From assembly GCA_049289295.1 (NCBI GenBank), contig JBATLL010000075.1:310001-374000 (forward strand): a DNA stretch of 64,000 nucleotides, given 5' to 3'. Under the pieces are notes generated by a model. It was not told where the DNA came from, made no database searches, and was given only the letters and a program-made list of their open reading frames with translations. This document shows positions 35,072 to 44,457 of this stretch, one piece after another; positions within the stretch are counted from its first letter, which is position 1, and each line of letters opens with the position of its first letter. Both the position numbers and the translations under genes were made by a program. This DNA comes from BOKV01 sp049289295. GTDB lineage: Bacteria > Pseudomonadota > Alphaproteobacteria > Rhizobiales > Rhizobiaceae.

Positions 35072-36724
35072 ATGAGCATGTTGCAGGAAGCCGACGATCT
35101 GGAAACTGTAGCGCAAGCCTTCAGGTGGGAGGTGCCCGAGCGCTACAACATCGCAGTTGAGGTGTGCGAACGCCATGCTGCCGCAACACCTGAGAAAATC
35201 GCACTTGTGGAATGGAGACCCGGCCTCGAGCCGAAGCGGACCAGCTTCGGTGAACTGTCCGCGCTTTCCAGCAAACTGGCAAACCATTTCAGGAAGATCG
35301 GTCTGAAGCAGGGAGATCGGGTGGCGATCATTTTGCCGCAAAGCGTGGAAACTGCTGCAGCGCATATCGCGATCTACAAGGCTGGCATGATTGCCGTGCC
35401 GCTTGCCCGCCTGTTTGCGGGCGATGCAATCGAATACCGCCTGAACCGGGCGGGATGTGTTTGCGTCATCACAAACCGGGAAGGTGTCGAGAAACTTGCC
35501 GCCATTCGCGACCGGCTGGGTCAAGTGCGCCATGTCCTTTCCATCGATGGGGCTCAGTGCGACTGGGTCACTGGATGGGGCGAGGCGCTTGCCGATATGG
35601 GTATTGCGTTCGAACCGGTCGATACGACCCCGCAAACGCCTGCCCTGATCATCTTTACGTCAGGTACCACTGGCCCTCCCAAGGGCGCGCTGCATGGCCA
35701 CAAGGTTCTGATCGGCCATCTGCCCGGCGTCCAGATTCATCACGAATTCCTGCCAAAACCCGGTGATGTTGCCTGGACTCCAGCCGACTGGGCCTGGGCA
35801 GGGGGGCTTCTGAACATCTTGCTTCCATGCCTGCATTTCGGCGTGCCGGTTGTCCATGGCGGACTTGAAAGGTTCGATCCGGAAAGCGCTTTTCGCCTGA
35901 TGGAAGAAATGCAGGTGCGAAACGCTTTCATTCCACCCACTGCGCTGCGCTTGATGAAAACAGTCAAGGAACCCGGCAAGCGTTATCGATTGAACCTGCG
36001 AACCATCGGGTCAGGCGGGGAGAGCCTTGGCGGAGATACGTTCGACTGGTCCAGACGCGAATTGGGCGTGACCGTCAACGAATTCTACGGCCAGACAGAA
36101 TGCAATCTCGTGCTCAGTTCTTGCGCCAGGCTGGGAGTGAGCCGGAGAGGGGCCATCGGCAAGCCGGTGCCCGGCCATACCGTCGCGGTGGTACGGCCAG
36201 ATGGCACGCGCTGCGATGTCAATGAACCGGGGGAAGTCGCGATAAGCAGACCGGACCCTGTGATGTTTCTGGAATATTGGGAAGACCGGGAGGCTACCGC
36301 TAAGAAATTCATTGGTGACTGGATGCTGACCGGTGACCGCGGCGTGCAGGACGAAAATGGCTATTACCATTTTGTTGGACGCGACGACGACATCATCAAT
36401 TCGGCCGGTTATCGGGTCGGTCCAGGTGAAATCGAGGATAGCCTGGTTTCGCATCCGGCGGTGAAACTTGCGGTCGCGGTTGGAAAGCCGGATGCGCTAC
36501 GAACGGAAATCGTGAAGGCCTATGTCGTGCTGACGGACGGTTTCAGTGCCAGCGACACGCTCAGGGAAGAGATACGGCAACATGTGAAGGCGCGCATGGC
36601 GGCAAACATCTATCCGCGCGAAATCGACTTCGTCGATTCAGTTCCCATGACGACAACCGGGAAGGTCATTCGCCGGACTTTCCGTGAACTGGCAAAAAGG
36701 GAGGCAGAAGGCGAACAGACCTGA
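35072..36724 (+). CDS. Acyl-CoA synthetase (AMP-forming)
   Basis: The 550-residue ANL-superfamily enzyme activates a carboxylic acid with ATP and CoA. The P-loop-like motif IIFTSGTTGPPKGALHGH is near residues 192-209. The aromatic block ADWAWAGG, the NEFYGQTE motif, MLTGDRGVQDENGYYHFVGRDDDIINSAGYRVGPGEIE and the terminal catalytic lysine in TTTGKVIRR are all present. It resembles acetyl/medium-chain acyl-CoA synthetases. The acid is not predictable. It lies 14 bases after the MscS gene and may share its transcript. Confidence 0.9.
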   Translation: MSMLQEADDLETVAQAFRWEVPERYNIAVEVCERHAAATPEKIALVEWRPGLEPKRTSFGELSALSSKLANHFRKIGLKQGDRVAIILPQSVETAAAHIAIYKAGMIAVPLARLFAGDAIEYRLNRAGCVCVITNREGVEKLAAIRDRLGQVRHVLSIDGAQCDWVTGWGEALADMGIAFEPVDTTPQTPALIIFTSGTTGPPKGALHGHKVLIGHLPGVQIHHEFLPKPGDVAWTPADWAWAGGLLNILLPCLHFGVPVVHGGLERFDPESAFRLMEEMQVRNAFIPPTALRLMKTVKEPGKRYRLNLRTIGSGGESLGGDTFDWSRRELGVTVNEFYGQTECNLVLSSCARLGVSRRGAIGKPVPGHTVAVVRPDGTRCDVNEPGEVAISRPDPVMFLEYWEDREATAKKFIGDWMLTGDRGVQDENGYYHFVGRDDDIINSAGYRVGPGEIEDSLVSHPAVKLAVAVGKPDALRTEIVKAYVVLTDGFSASDTLREEIRQHVKARMAANIYPREIDFVDSVPMTTTGKVIRRTFRELAKREAEGEQT

Positions 36725-36750
36725 CTGTCCGCCTCGCTTCTTCGTGGCCA

Positions 36751-37101
36751 TTAGAGTGCGGCGATTATTCCGATTTCGACGTTGAAATGCGGTGCGGCGA
36801 GCCTGGCTTCGACGGTTGCCCTGGCTGGCGCGTTGCCGCCTTTGGCCCATTCGTCCCAGATCGCGTTCATTTCCGCGAATTTCGCCATGTCGGAAATCCA
36901 GATCGTGGCGGAAAGAACCTTTGACTTGTCAGTGCCCGCCTCAGAAAGGAGTTCGTCTATCTGGGCAAGAATAGCCCTTGTCTGGTCGGCAACGCTTGCT
37001 CCGGGAGCTTTCAATGCCACCTGGCCAGCCAGATAAACGGTATTTCCATGAATGACCGCCTGACTCATCCGGTCGTTTGTGTGCAAGCGCTTGATCGACA
37101 T
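36751..37101 (-). CDS. RidA family protein
   Basis: The 116-residue protein has the RidA/YjgF/UK114 fold with VYLAGQVAL, TRAILAQIDELLSEAGTDKSKVLSATIW and ARATVEARLA, including the conserved Arg near residue 98. Canonical RidA members deaminate reactive enamines and imines made by PLP enzymes. This is one of the RidA subfamilies, but exact activity is unproven. GGAGGG precedes the ATG. It lies 48 bases downstream of the GNAT-type gene. Confidence 0.9.
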   Translation of the reverse strand: MSIKRLHTNDRMSQAVIHGNTVYLAGQVALKAPGASVADQTRAILAQIDELLSEAGTDKSKVLSATIWISDMAKFAEMNAIWDEWAKGGNAPARATVEARLAAPHFNVEIGIIAAL

Positions 37102-37149
37102 TTTCCCTCCAGGTTGCTTGAATCGCCTTTTGCTGCGATTGGCGAATCT

Positions 37150-38421
37150 CTAACGGGGAAGGAGGCTGCGTACCAGCTTTTTTGATCGCGCAATTCCCGA
37201 CTTGGCCTGCTGCTTCATCCAGTGTCGGCGCTCATGCGCAACTGCCACCTGTTCGGCTACATCGCGGTCGCGGGAAATGAATGCCGTGTAAAGCTGTGTA
37301 CGGTCCGACCAGAGCTTGTCCATCCAGCCATTTTCGGCAGCCAGCGAGTCGGCATAGCGGAAGCCGGGTTGAGCAAGCAGCCAGCCCGTTGCGTGATTCA
37401 TCAGCTGAATGCCCGGTGCGAAACTGTTGTAATGTTCGTCAAAGGCGGTCTTCCACGGGTAATAGCTGTTTCCCGACCGCAGGACGATGAGCGAAGCTAT
37501 TGCCCGCCCGTCCAGGCGCACGGTATGGATCGATGCCATATTGCCAAGCGCGAAACTGCTGACAGCCTGTCTGGCGAAAGCTGCGGTCTTGCGAATGACG
37601 TGAATGGAGGTTCCCTTGCGCCCCTTCCAGCTTCTGGTTTCCAGCAGAAGGAATTCCTCGAAACGCACCAGCACATCCCAGTAGCTTGTCGCTGTTTCGA
37701 ACGTGACTTCGCCTAGGCCCGACAGCTTGCGCAATTGCCGCTGGATTTCGCGTCGCCGTTTGCTGTTGGAAGAACTGTTGGCAGAAGCAGCGGCCGCCTG
37801 TGTCAGGGCAGCGCGTTGCGCGCCCTTCTGCAAGTGGACATGAAAGCCGTTTCGCTGAAGCGCCTTGAGAAATTCACTTGCCGTCCAGCTGTCAGCGGGA
37901 AAGTCCTCGAACAGGAGCGCCTTGCTGTCCAGCAAGCCAGAACGGGCGAGCAAAGCGCCGAACCGGTCCAGGCTCTCGGCATCGTCTGCACTGACAAGCG
38001 GCGTGGAGAGCGGTGCAAATGGATGGCTGGCAGCAGACAATACACGGATTGGCGGAACACCGGTACGGACCGAGGAAAGCGGCAGCGCCAGGCGGGTTGT
38101 GACGTCGTCGCCAACCTGCTCCTTGAGGATCATCAACAGGTCGCGCGCAGTATGCAGACGCCCGAAAGTGGCTTGCAGGAATTGCGGCCCAAAAAACGGG
38201 TTGATACCCGGCGCCCTTTTCAGAAGGTCGCTCAGGCCATGGCTTTCAAGCCCCTCGAGTGACATGGGGGACAGTTCGAGTGTGAATGTGCTCGAGCCAA
38301 GTGTTTCCTGTTGTACGGAAAGGAATTGTGCCCGCCCAGGTTGAGGGGCGTCGCGTACCCAGTCATTTTCCAGCTTGTGGAGACCGGGCGGCCTGGTCCT
38401 TCTTGCGCCCGTCACACTCAT
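37150..38421 (-). CDS. GNAT/FemAB-like acyltransferase (BioF2-type domain)
   Basis: The 423-residue protein has a C-terminal Acetyltransf_6/BioF2-like GNAT domain (residues about 210-360) with RRREIQRQLRKL, FEEFLLLETRSWKG, and the YYPWKTAFDEHYNSFAPGIQLM segment typical of FemAB-like aminoacyl- or acyltransferases of envelope polymers. The N-terminal half is a divergent second GNAT copy. Its ATG overlaps the stop of the flippase gene (ATGA). The acceptor is unknown. An envelope polysaccharide or lipid role is inferred from the neighbour. Confidence 0.75.
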   Translation of the reverse strand: MSVTGARRTRPPGLHKLENDWVRDAPQPGRAQFLSVQQETLGSSTFTLELSPMSLEGLESHGLSDLLKRAPGINPFFGPQFLQATFGRLHTARDLLMILKEQVGDDVTTRLALPLSSVRTGVPPIRVLSAASHPFAPLSTPLVSADDAESLDRFGALLARSGLLDSKALLFEDFPADSWTASEFLKALQRNGFHVHLQKGAQRAALTQAAAASANSSSNSKRRREIQRQLRKLSGLGEVTFETATSYWDVLVRFEEFLLLETRSWKGRKGTSIHVIRKTAAFARQAVSSFALGNMASIHTVRLDGRAIASLIVLRSGNSYYPWKTAFDEHYNSFAPGIQLMNHATGWLLAQPGFRYADSLAAENGWMDKLWSDRTQLYTAFISRDRDVAEQVAVAHERRHWMKQQAKSGIARSKKLVRSLLPR

Positions 38422-39854
38422 GCTGTGGTGCCACCGTGTGGTTCGAAACGGTTGCGGGCGGGGATGATGAAGATGTGTATTCCCAGCCGCCTTTTTGCAG
38501 CTGCATAAAGGGCGGCTGCCTCGAAGGCGAGCGCGCAGGTTGTGGCAATCGCTGCCCCCTTGAGTCCGTAAAGGGGGATCAGTGCAAAATTCAGCACCAG
38601 ATTCACCGCCAGCGTGGCGGCATAAACGGTTGCGCAGGTGCGCTGTTCACCGCTCATGGTCAAAACGCTTTCTGCAGCACCCACGCTTGAGCGTATGACG
38701 ACACCGATGGCGAGGATCCACAGCAGGCTTTCGCCGGCCATGAATGTGGGCCCGAACAGCATGAGGAAATAGCGTCCCAGCAGCACCATCACGAATGCCA
38801 GTGCGAGAGACGGCCAGAAAGTCCAGTTGACGGTTTCCTGGATGAACGCCTCGTATCGCGCCGTGTCCCCTGAAGTCTTGTAGGAGGCGAAGCGATGGGC
38901 GGAACCGGCCTTGACCGCAAAATAGACGAAGTGAACCAGAGAGAGGGTTTTTACCGCTGCGAAATAGATGCCGACCTGATCGGGCGGGAGATAGTAACCC
39001 ACGAACAGGATGTCGGTATTGGTCAGCAGGTTGTAAAAGCCCTCGACCAGAAAGATCGGGGCGGCGATCGCCATCCAGAGGCGCGGCTTGTAAAGGCGAG
39101 GTCCAGCCGGAACAGTCTTGCGCAAGTGCACGAACAGGGCGACGGCCTGTGCGATGGTCGCGACATAGGTGGCAATGATGGCGGAAATCATTGCGGTTAC
39201 GGCGTCGGCCTCGAAGCCGGCGATTATGGCGATAGCCATTACTGCGAGAATCAGGAGAGGCCTTACGATGAAGGTTGGAAACAGGGCAACGCCCGGCCAG
39301 TTGAAGGCTCTTGCCACGCCATCCTGAACCTCCTGCAGCGACATCATGGGCAGGCAGATGGCGGCGAGCAGTATCGGTATGACAAAATAGTCGGTCACAT
39401 GGGCCGAGAAGCTCCAGATTATCCAGGAGCCGATGGCTGCGATGATGGTGGAGCCGGCCAGCGACAAGGCGAGCGCGCCACGGATCGATCCGCGCAGATG
39501 CGACATGTCACCTGCAGTCTGATATTCGGAAATGAACCGAATGATGCCGGTCTGGAAGCCGAGGCATGCAATGCCGCCCAGAATGACTGCAGCTACCCAT
39601 ACGGCGACGAAAATCCCGTATTCGAAATCGCCCATCCAGCGAGCCATGAAGACCTGGGAAAAATAGGCAATTGCCGCGCTTGCGACCCGAATGAGGAAGG
39701 CGACCATGGCGGTGCGCCTGGATACCGCGCTGTCATCCTTGCCCGAGACAAGCGAAACCACAAGCACGTCCAGCCGCTCCAACTGCGGCAGGATGCGGCC
39801 CTGCAGGGCTGCCGGCAGAATCGGCTGCACAAGGCGTGACAAGGAAATCTGCAA
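38418..39854 (-). CDS. Oligosaccharide flippase family protein (Wzx-like)
   Basis: The 478-residue protein has about 12 membrane segments across its length with the MATE-like/MOP superfamily layout, including MARWMGDFEYGIFVAVWVAAVI and MSLQEVQDGVARAFNWP. Such proteins move lipid-linked glycans across the inner membrane. No glycosyltransferase genes lie nearby in the window. The start is TTG 39854, with GGAG about seven bases upstream. It is translationally coupled to the acyltransferase gene. Confidence 0.82.
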   Translation of the reverse strand: MQISLSRLVQPILPAALQGRILPQLERLDVLVVSLVSGKDDSAVSRRTAMVAFLIRVASAAIAYFSQVFMARWMGDFEYGIFVAVWVAAVILGGIACLGFQTGIIRFISEYQTAGDMSHLRGSIRGALALSLAGSTIIAAIGSWIIWSFSAHVTDYFVIPILLAAICLPMMSLQEVQDGVARAFNWPGVALFPTFIVRPLLILAVMAIAIIAGFEADAVTAMISAIIATYVATIAQAVALFVHLRKTVPAGPRLYKPRLWMAIAAPIFLVEGFYNLLTNTDILFVGYYLPPDQVGIYFAAVKTLSLVHFVYFAVKAGSAHRFASYKTSGDTARYEAFIQETVNWTFWPSLALAFVMVLLGRYFLMLFGPTFMAGESLLWILAIGVVIRSSVGAAESVLTMSGEQRTCATVYAATLAVNLVLNFALIPLYGLKGAAIATTCALAFEAAALYAAAKRRLGIHIFIIPARNRFEPHGGTTA

Positions 39855-39953
39855 TTCAGGCTCCGTCTTTGATGCGGAACCTTTGCCACAAAGGCTTTAA
39901 GAATTCGTTCGGTGAATAGTGGAGTGAGAGGGTCAAATGGGCTTTCGCCCGCT

Positions 39954-40499
39954 TCAACCAGAAAATCCGCCAGCTTCCAGGAAGGCCCTTTCAGCCGGTG
40001 TCGTATGTCTGCTCAGCACGGTATTTCGATGGGGAAAGCGTCCGAAACGGCCAATGATATCGCGGTGGATGATCGCAAATTTCAACGAATCATCGCTGTG
40101 AAGGGCGTGGAACAATGCCACGCATCTGTTCTGGTCCGATATCCTCTCGGAATGCATGAAGGGCATGTAGAAAAAGCTGGCCAGTTCCGGAGCTACCTTC
40201 GTATCAAAGGCTCTCGAGAGCGCATATTCGGCACAGGAAATCGCCATCTCATCCTGCGAGAAGGCATTGGCGCTGTCGCGGTACATGTTGCGTGAAAACT
40301 GGTCGAGCAGAATAATCAGCGCCAGGCTGGAAACAGGATCTTCCTGCCAGGCGAACAGCTTGCCCTGGGCGCCTTGTTCATGAATGCTGGCAAAATCCCT
40401 GCGCATCTGCTGATCAACCGCGTCATCCTTGCGGAACCAGCCTTTCGGTCCTATGGATTGCCAGAATCCGACGATTTCATCTGGACTCGTATGCGTCAT
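39954..40499 (-). CDS. DUF924 family protein
   Basis: The 181-residue protein has the DUF924 signature: EIVGFWQSIGPKGWF, LALIILLDQFSRNMYRDSANAF, and the C-terminal RFGRFPHRNTVLSRHTTPAE. The fold is a TPR-like helical bundle. The function is unknown. The gene is divergent from tusA with an 80-base gap and precedes the flippase gene by 99 bases on the same strand. Confidence 0.88.
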   Translation of the reverse strand: MTHTSPDEIVGFWQSIGPKGWFRKDDAVDQQMRRDFASIHEQGAQGKLFAWQEDPVSSLALIILLDQFSRNMYRDSANAFSQDEMAISCAEYALSRAFDTKVAPELASFFYMPFMHSERISDQNRCVALFHALHSDDSLKFAIIHRDIIGRFGRFPHRNTVLSRHTTPAERAFLEAGGFSG

Positions 40500-40579
40500 G
40501 CCTGCTCCTGGTCCTGGTTGAATCGATTGCCGGGCATCAGTCTAGGATCAATCCCTGCTTATTGGAACCCGAGGTCATG

Positions 40580-40828
40580 ATGGTGAATGGAGAAACGACA
40601 GTCCTGGACCTGAAAGGGCTGAAGTGCCCGTTACCGGTCTTGCGTACCCGCAAAGCACTCAGTGGACTGAATGCTGGTGCGCGCATCTGGATTGAGACGA
40701 CCGACCCGCTTGCCGTCATCGACATTCCCTCCTTCTGCCAGCAGAACGGGCACAGGCTCGTCGATACGGCAGCGCAGGAAAGTGGACATCGTTTCCTGAT
40801 TGAACGAGGGCAAGATCAGGCGCGGTGA
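40580..40828 (+). CDS. tusA: Sulfurtransferase TusA family protein
   Basis: The 82-residue protein shows the TusA motif LDLKGLKCPLPVLRTRKAL with the reactive Cys16. TusA proteins relay persulfide sulfur for tRNA thiolation or molybdenum cofactor synthesis. The start is the second of two adjacent ATGs, five bases after GAGG (40571-40574). An upstream TTG at 40562 is less likely. The 3' end overlaps the convergent CobW gene by 13 bases. Confidence 0.88.
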   Translation: MVNGETTVLDLKGLKCPLPVLRTRKALSGLNAGARIWIETTDPLAVIDIPSFCQQNGHRLVDTAAQESGHRFLIERGQDQAR

Positions 40829-41886
40829 CCGGGAATTGCGAGCGGGTTGGCCAGCAGGGCATCCCGGTCTGGCCGGTCGATGCCGATCTTGTTGGTAAAG
40901 GCTGAAAACAGTTCTACTGCAATGGCAGGATCAAGATCGCGGGTAATGATCACGATCCTTGTGTCATGGTCATCATCTGGCCAACGGTCGAGGAACACCG
41001 GCTGATGGAAGTAACCCCGGATACCGTGGAACACCATTGGCCTGTCACTTCCCGCGATGTTGACCAGTCCCTTCAACCGAAGAAGCTGGCTGCTGTATTG
41101 CGACCCCAGCAGTTCGCAGAACATCTCGACGAGTTCGGGTGGAAGTGGTGAGGCGTGGCGAATGATGATGGATCGGACATTGTCGAGATGGTGGTGTTCG
41201 CTTTCGTGATCGCATTCGTGGTGATGGCTGCCGCAAGTCCGGCACTCACCTGGCACAACGTCCTTCCTGCCTTCATGTTCTGGACCGGAAAATGCAAGGA
41301 TGGGTCCTGCAGGCGCATGGCCTTGAAGAATGATCGTTTGCGCTGCTGCATTCAGCTGATCGAGTGAGTGCAGGAGGTCCGGCAATTCACTGGAAGTTTC
41401 CTCCAGCAAGTCAGTTTTTGTCACCAGTATCTGGTCAGCCAGAACTACCTGCAAACCTGCTTCCTGCTGTGATTCAAGGGTTGAAAGGCCATTGATCGCG
41501 TCGACCACGGTGATGATGCCTGCCAGTGAAAAATGGTGATCACCGCCCTGCATGGCCAGGATCGCCTGGGCGATTGGAGAAGGATCGGCAAGCCCGGAGG
41601 TTTCAACGATGATCCTGTCGATGTCGCGCTCGGCAAGCCTGATCAGCGTTTCTGGAAGATCGCCACGGACCGAACAGCAGATACAGCCACCAGCCAGCTC
41701 GACGATCTCATCGGACCCTTCGGCGAGGAGCAGTTGGTCCAATCCCTCTTCGCCAAACTCGTTGATGATGATCGCGGTTCGGGCCAGATCGCCCTGCCTC
41801 GCCCAGCGATTGAGCAGGCTTGTCTTGCCAGCCCCGAGGAAGCCGGTGAGGATCGAAACAGGTAAAGTCCTGCCAATGCCTGTCAT
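40816..41886 (-). CDS. CobW/COG0523 family GTPase metallochaperone
   Basis: The 356-residue G3E GTPase has the Walker A GFLGAGKT at residues 15-22, the metal motif GGCICC at 66-71, and the GTP-specificity block TKTDL. A linker at about 210-240 carries a Cys/His-rich stretch (GECRTCGSHHHECDHESEHHH), and the CobW_C domain follows. COG0523 proteins deliver metals such as zinc or cobalt to client proteins. The ATG overlaps the stop of the D,D-carboxypeptidase gene (ATGA). No Zur site was seen, but I did not find a clear promoter either. Confidence 0.88.
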   Translation of the reverse strand: MTGIGRTLPVSILTGFLGAGKTSLLNRWARQGDLARTAIIINEFGEEGLDQLLLAEGSDEIVELAGGCICCSVRGDLPETLIRLAERDIDRIIVETSGLADPSPIAQAILAMQGGDHHFSLAGIITVVDAINGLSTLESQQEAGLQVVLADQILVTKTDLLEETSSELPDLLHSLDQLNAAAQTIILQGHAPAGPILAFSGPEHEGRKDVVPGECRTCGSHHHECDHESEHHHLDNVRSIIIRHASPLPPELVEMFCELLGSQYSSQLLRLKGLVNIAGSDRPMVFHGIRGYFHQPVFLDRWPDDDHDTRIVIITRDLDPAIAVELFSAFTNKIGIDRPDRDALLANPLAIPGHRA

Positions 41887-43094
41887 CGCATTGGCCTTGG
41901 AACGGGAAGGGGTGCGCTGCCGCGGAGCGGTTCACTCCAGGAAAGCGGTTCGCCATCGACGTTGACGCGTACAGGTTTTGGCGAAGGCACCGGTATCCTG
42001 CCGCGCGGTACCAGCTTCACGGTAAGGGCGGCTTCGCTTGGCGGAGCGTCAACGCCTCCAGCACGCACTTCGAGCGGCTGGCGCGCTACCTTGCGGGGTT
42101 CGAGAAGTGGTGAATTGATCCTGGCATCGCCGCCCGCTGGATCGTAGCGGGTTTCGTAAGCCTTCTTGGAGCAGACCGTGCCGCGCTGGCTGGAGGCGCG
42201 AATGGGGCCGCCCTGTCGTGTGAGTGCTTCAACCGGTGTGCCGCCGGACTGCTCAAAGCCTGCCAGCAACAGTCGCGCGGCATCGACAGCGCGGTCGGTC
42301 TGGGAAAAGGCACCAAACACGACGGCGATGATCTGGCGACCATTGCGGGTGGCGCTGGCAACCATGTTGTAGCCGGAAGCGCAAACGAAACCGGTCTTCA
42401 TTCCGTCGGCTCCCGAAAAGCGTTCAAGTAGCAGATTGTAGGAATAGTCGACTTCCTGGCCGAACCGGATGGCGGGCACGGAGAAGGTATCAGCGAACGC
42501 CGGGAACTCCACCAGGATACGGCGTGCCAGCAGGGCGATGTCGCGGGCACTGGTAAACTGATCTTCAGCATGAAGGCCATTGGGGTTGACGAAATTCGTG
42601 TCGCCAAGACCAAGTCTTCGGGCTTCCGCATTCATTCTTTCAACAAAGGCTGGAACGGATCCGGCGACCGATTCGGCCAATGCAATGGCTACATCGTTGG
42701 CGCTTTTGACCACCAGAATCCGCAGCGCCATGTCGACACGCAATTGCGTGCCTGGCTTCAGGCCCATGCGCGACGGTGGCTGGGCTGCGGCCAGCTTGCT
42801 CATCGTGACCGGTGATCCTGAAGCCAGTTCACCGGCTTCAATGGCACGAAGCGTCACATAGACTGTCATCAGCTTTGTAAGCGAAGCGGGATACCAGCGA
42901 TCAAATGCCCTGTTCTGCGACAGCACCGCACCGCTCTGCCGGTCGATGACGATCGAAGGCAGGTTCGCATCTGCTTTCGATGGAGCGACTGTTGTCAGAA
43001 CCGCGATCATGGCCAAGGCGCAAACAGCGAAAGAAGTGAAGAATGCGGTCTGTCGCGCAGTCCGCACGCGGACTGTGGATATTGAATTGACCAT
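41883..43094 (-). CDS. D-alanyl-D-alanine carboxypeptidase (PBP5/6-like)
   Basis: The 403-residue periplasmic serine enzyme trims the terminal D-Ala of peptidoglycan stem peptides. The N-terminal segment (residues 18-40) is a signal sequence. The active site has Ser71-x-x-Lys74 in ASLTKLM, SxN in SAND at 131-134, and KTG in GMKTGF. The C-terminal 130 residues are Pro- and Arg-rich and may contact the membrane or cell wall. ATG 43094 follows GAGGAATG; the open frame extends 86 codons upstream without similarity. It is coupled to the CobW gene. Confidence 0.92.
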   Translation of the reverse strand: MVNSISTVRVRTARQTAFFTSFAVCALAMIAVLTTVAPSKADANLPSIVIDRQSGAVLSQNRAFDRWYPASLTKLMTVYVTLRAIEAGELASGSPVTMSKLAAAQPPSRMGLKPGTQLRVDMALRILVVKSANDVAIALAESVAGSVPAFVERMNAEARRLGLGDTNFVNPNGLHAEDQFTSARDIALLARRILVEFPAFADTFSVPAIRFGQEVDYSYNLLLERFSGADGMKTGFVCASGYNMVASATRNGRQIIAVVFGAFSQTDRAVDAARLLLAGFEQSGGTPVEALTRQGGPIRASSQRGTVCSKKAYETRYDPAGGDARINSPLLEPRKVARQPLEVRAGGVDAPPSEAALTVKLVPRGRIPVPSPKPVRVNVDGEPLSWSEPLRGSAPLPVPRPMR

Positions 43095-43244
43095 CGGGCA
43101 TTCCTCGTATGCTGTCTTGGCAGGATCGGCTATGGCTGGCAGGTGACTGCCTGAACGGCAGGACAATTGCAAATATCGACAATCGCGTCCAGATTGGCAT
43201 GCCTGCATGACGGGCTGACCAGACATTGCGTATCCGGAGAAGAA

Positions 43245-44414
43245 ATGCCGATCATCAATCGCATGGCCGAGCTTCATGACGACATTACGTCGTGGAGGCG
43301 TGATTTCCACGCCAATCCTGAGCTCATGTATGATGTACAGGAGACAGCGCAAAGCGTTGCCCAGAAACTGGCTGCATTTGGCTGCGATGAGGTGGTGGAG
43401 GGCATCGGTCGCACGGGCGTGGTCGGCGTGATACGAGGCAAACGTTCAGGGGCAGGCGGCGTCATCGGATTGCGAGCCGACATGGATGCCCTTCCGATCG
43501 AGGAAACGACAGGCAAACCCCATGCCTCGCGCAATCCGGGAAAGATGCATGCCTGTGGCCATGACGGGCATACCGCAATGCTTCTGGGCGCGGCGCGCTA
43601 CCTTTGCGAGACAAGGAATTTCAGTGGCACTGCGATTGTCATCTTCCAGCCAGCCGAAGAGGGCGGTGCTGGCGGCAAGGCAATGGTCGATGACGGGCTG
43701 ATGGATCGCTTCGCCATCCAGGAGGTCTATGGCCTGCACAACATGCCAGGCCTGCCTGTGGGAGAGTTTGCGATCCGCGCGGGCGGCATCATGGCATCCA
43801 CGGATGAGTTCGATATCACCATTACAGGCAAGGGTAGCCACGCAGCCATGCCGCATCTGGCGATCGACCCGATCGTCATTGCCGCACAATGCGTGATGGC
43901 CTTGCAATCCATCGTTTCGCGCGGTGCTGATCCGATCGATTCCCTGGTCGTGTCGGTTACGCAGCTGAAATCCGGCTTCACGCACAATGTGATACCGGGT
44001 TCAGCCTACCTCAATGGTACGGTCAGAAGCCTGAAGCCCGAAATGCGCGACTTTGCCGAAAAGCGGATTCGCGAGATTGTTGGCGGCATTGCTGCGGCAA
44101 ACGGAGCGACGATCGAAATCCAGTATGAACGGAGTTATCCGGTAACCTACAATCATGCGGAGCAGACCAGAAAGGCAGCTGCCGTTGCCGAATCGGTGGC
44201 CGGAAAAGGCAGAGTGGACGACCAGTGCCAGCCGATGCTTGGGGGGGAGGATTTCTCCTACATGCTTGAAGCGCGACCAGGGGCTTTCATCTTCATGGGA
44301 AATGGGGATACCGCGTCACTCCATAATCCGGACTATGACTTCAATGACGATGCCATTCCGGTGGGAGCATCCTATTGGGCGCGGCTTGTGGAAACCCTGT
44401 TGCCTGGCCGGTAG
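43245..44414 (+). CDS. M20 family metallo-amidohydrolase (hippurate hydrolase-like)
   Basis: The 389-residue enzyme has the M20 metal-binding motifs GLRADMDALPIEE, MHACGHDGHTAML, EEGGAGG and the C-terminal GGEDFSYML. This is the hippurate hydrolase/N-acyl-amino-acid amidohydrolase group, which cleaves acyl-amino acids. The exact substrate is unproven. The ATG follows GGAGAAGAA. It is divergent from the carboxypeptidase gene and faces the lrp gene. Confidence 0.9.
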   Translation: MPIINRMAELHDDITSWRRDFHANPELMYDVQETAQSVAQKLAAFGCDEVVEGIGRTGVVGVIRGKRSGAGGVIGLRADMDALPIEETTGKPHASRNPGKMHACGHDGHTAMLLGAARYLCETRNFSGTAIVIFQPAEEGGAGGKAMVDDGLMDRFAIQEVYGLHNMPGLPVGEFAIRAGGIMASTDEFDITITGKGSHAAMPHLAIDPIVIAAQCVMALQSIVSRGADPIDSLVVSVTQLKSGFTHNVIPGSAYLNGTVRSLKPEMRDFAEKRIREIVGGIAAANGATIEIQYERSYPVTYNHAEQTRKAAAVAESVAGKGRVDDQCQPMLGGEDFSYMLEARPGAFIFMGNGDTASLHNPDYDFNDDAIPVGASYWARLVETLLPGR

Positions 44415-44457
44415 GGCGCGTCCCTGCAATCGGCTGGAAAGCGAAGGCCTCAATGGC

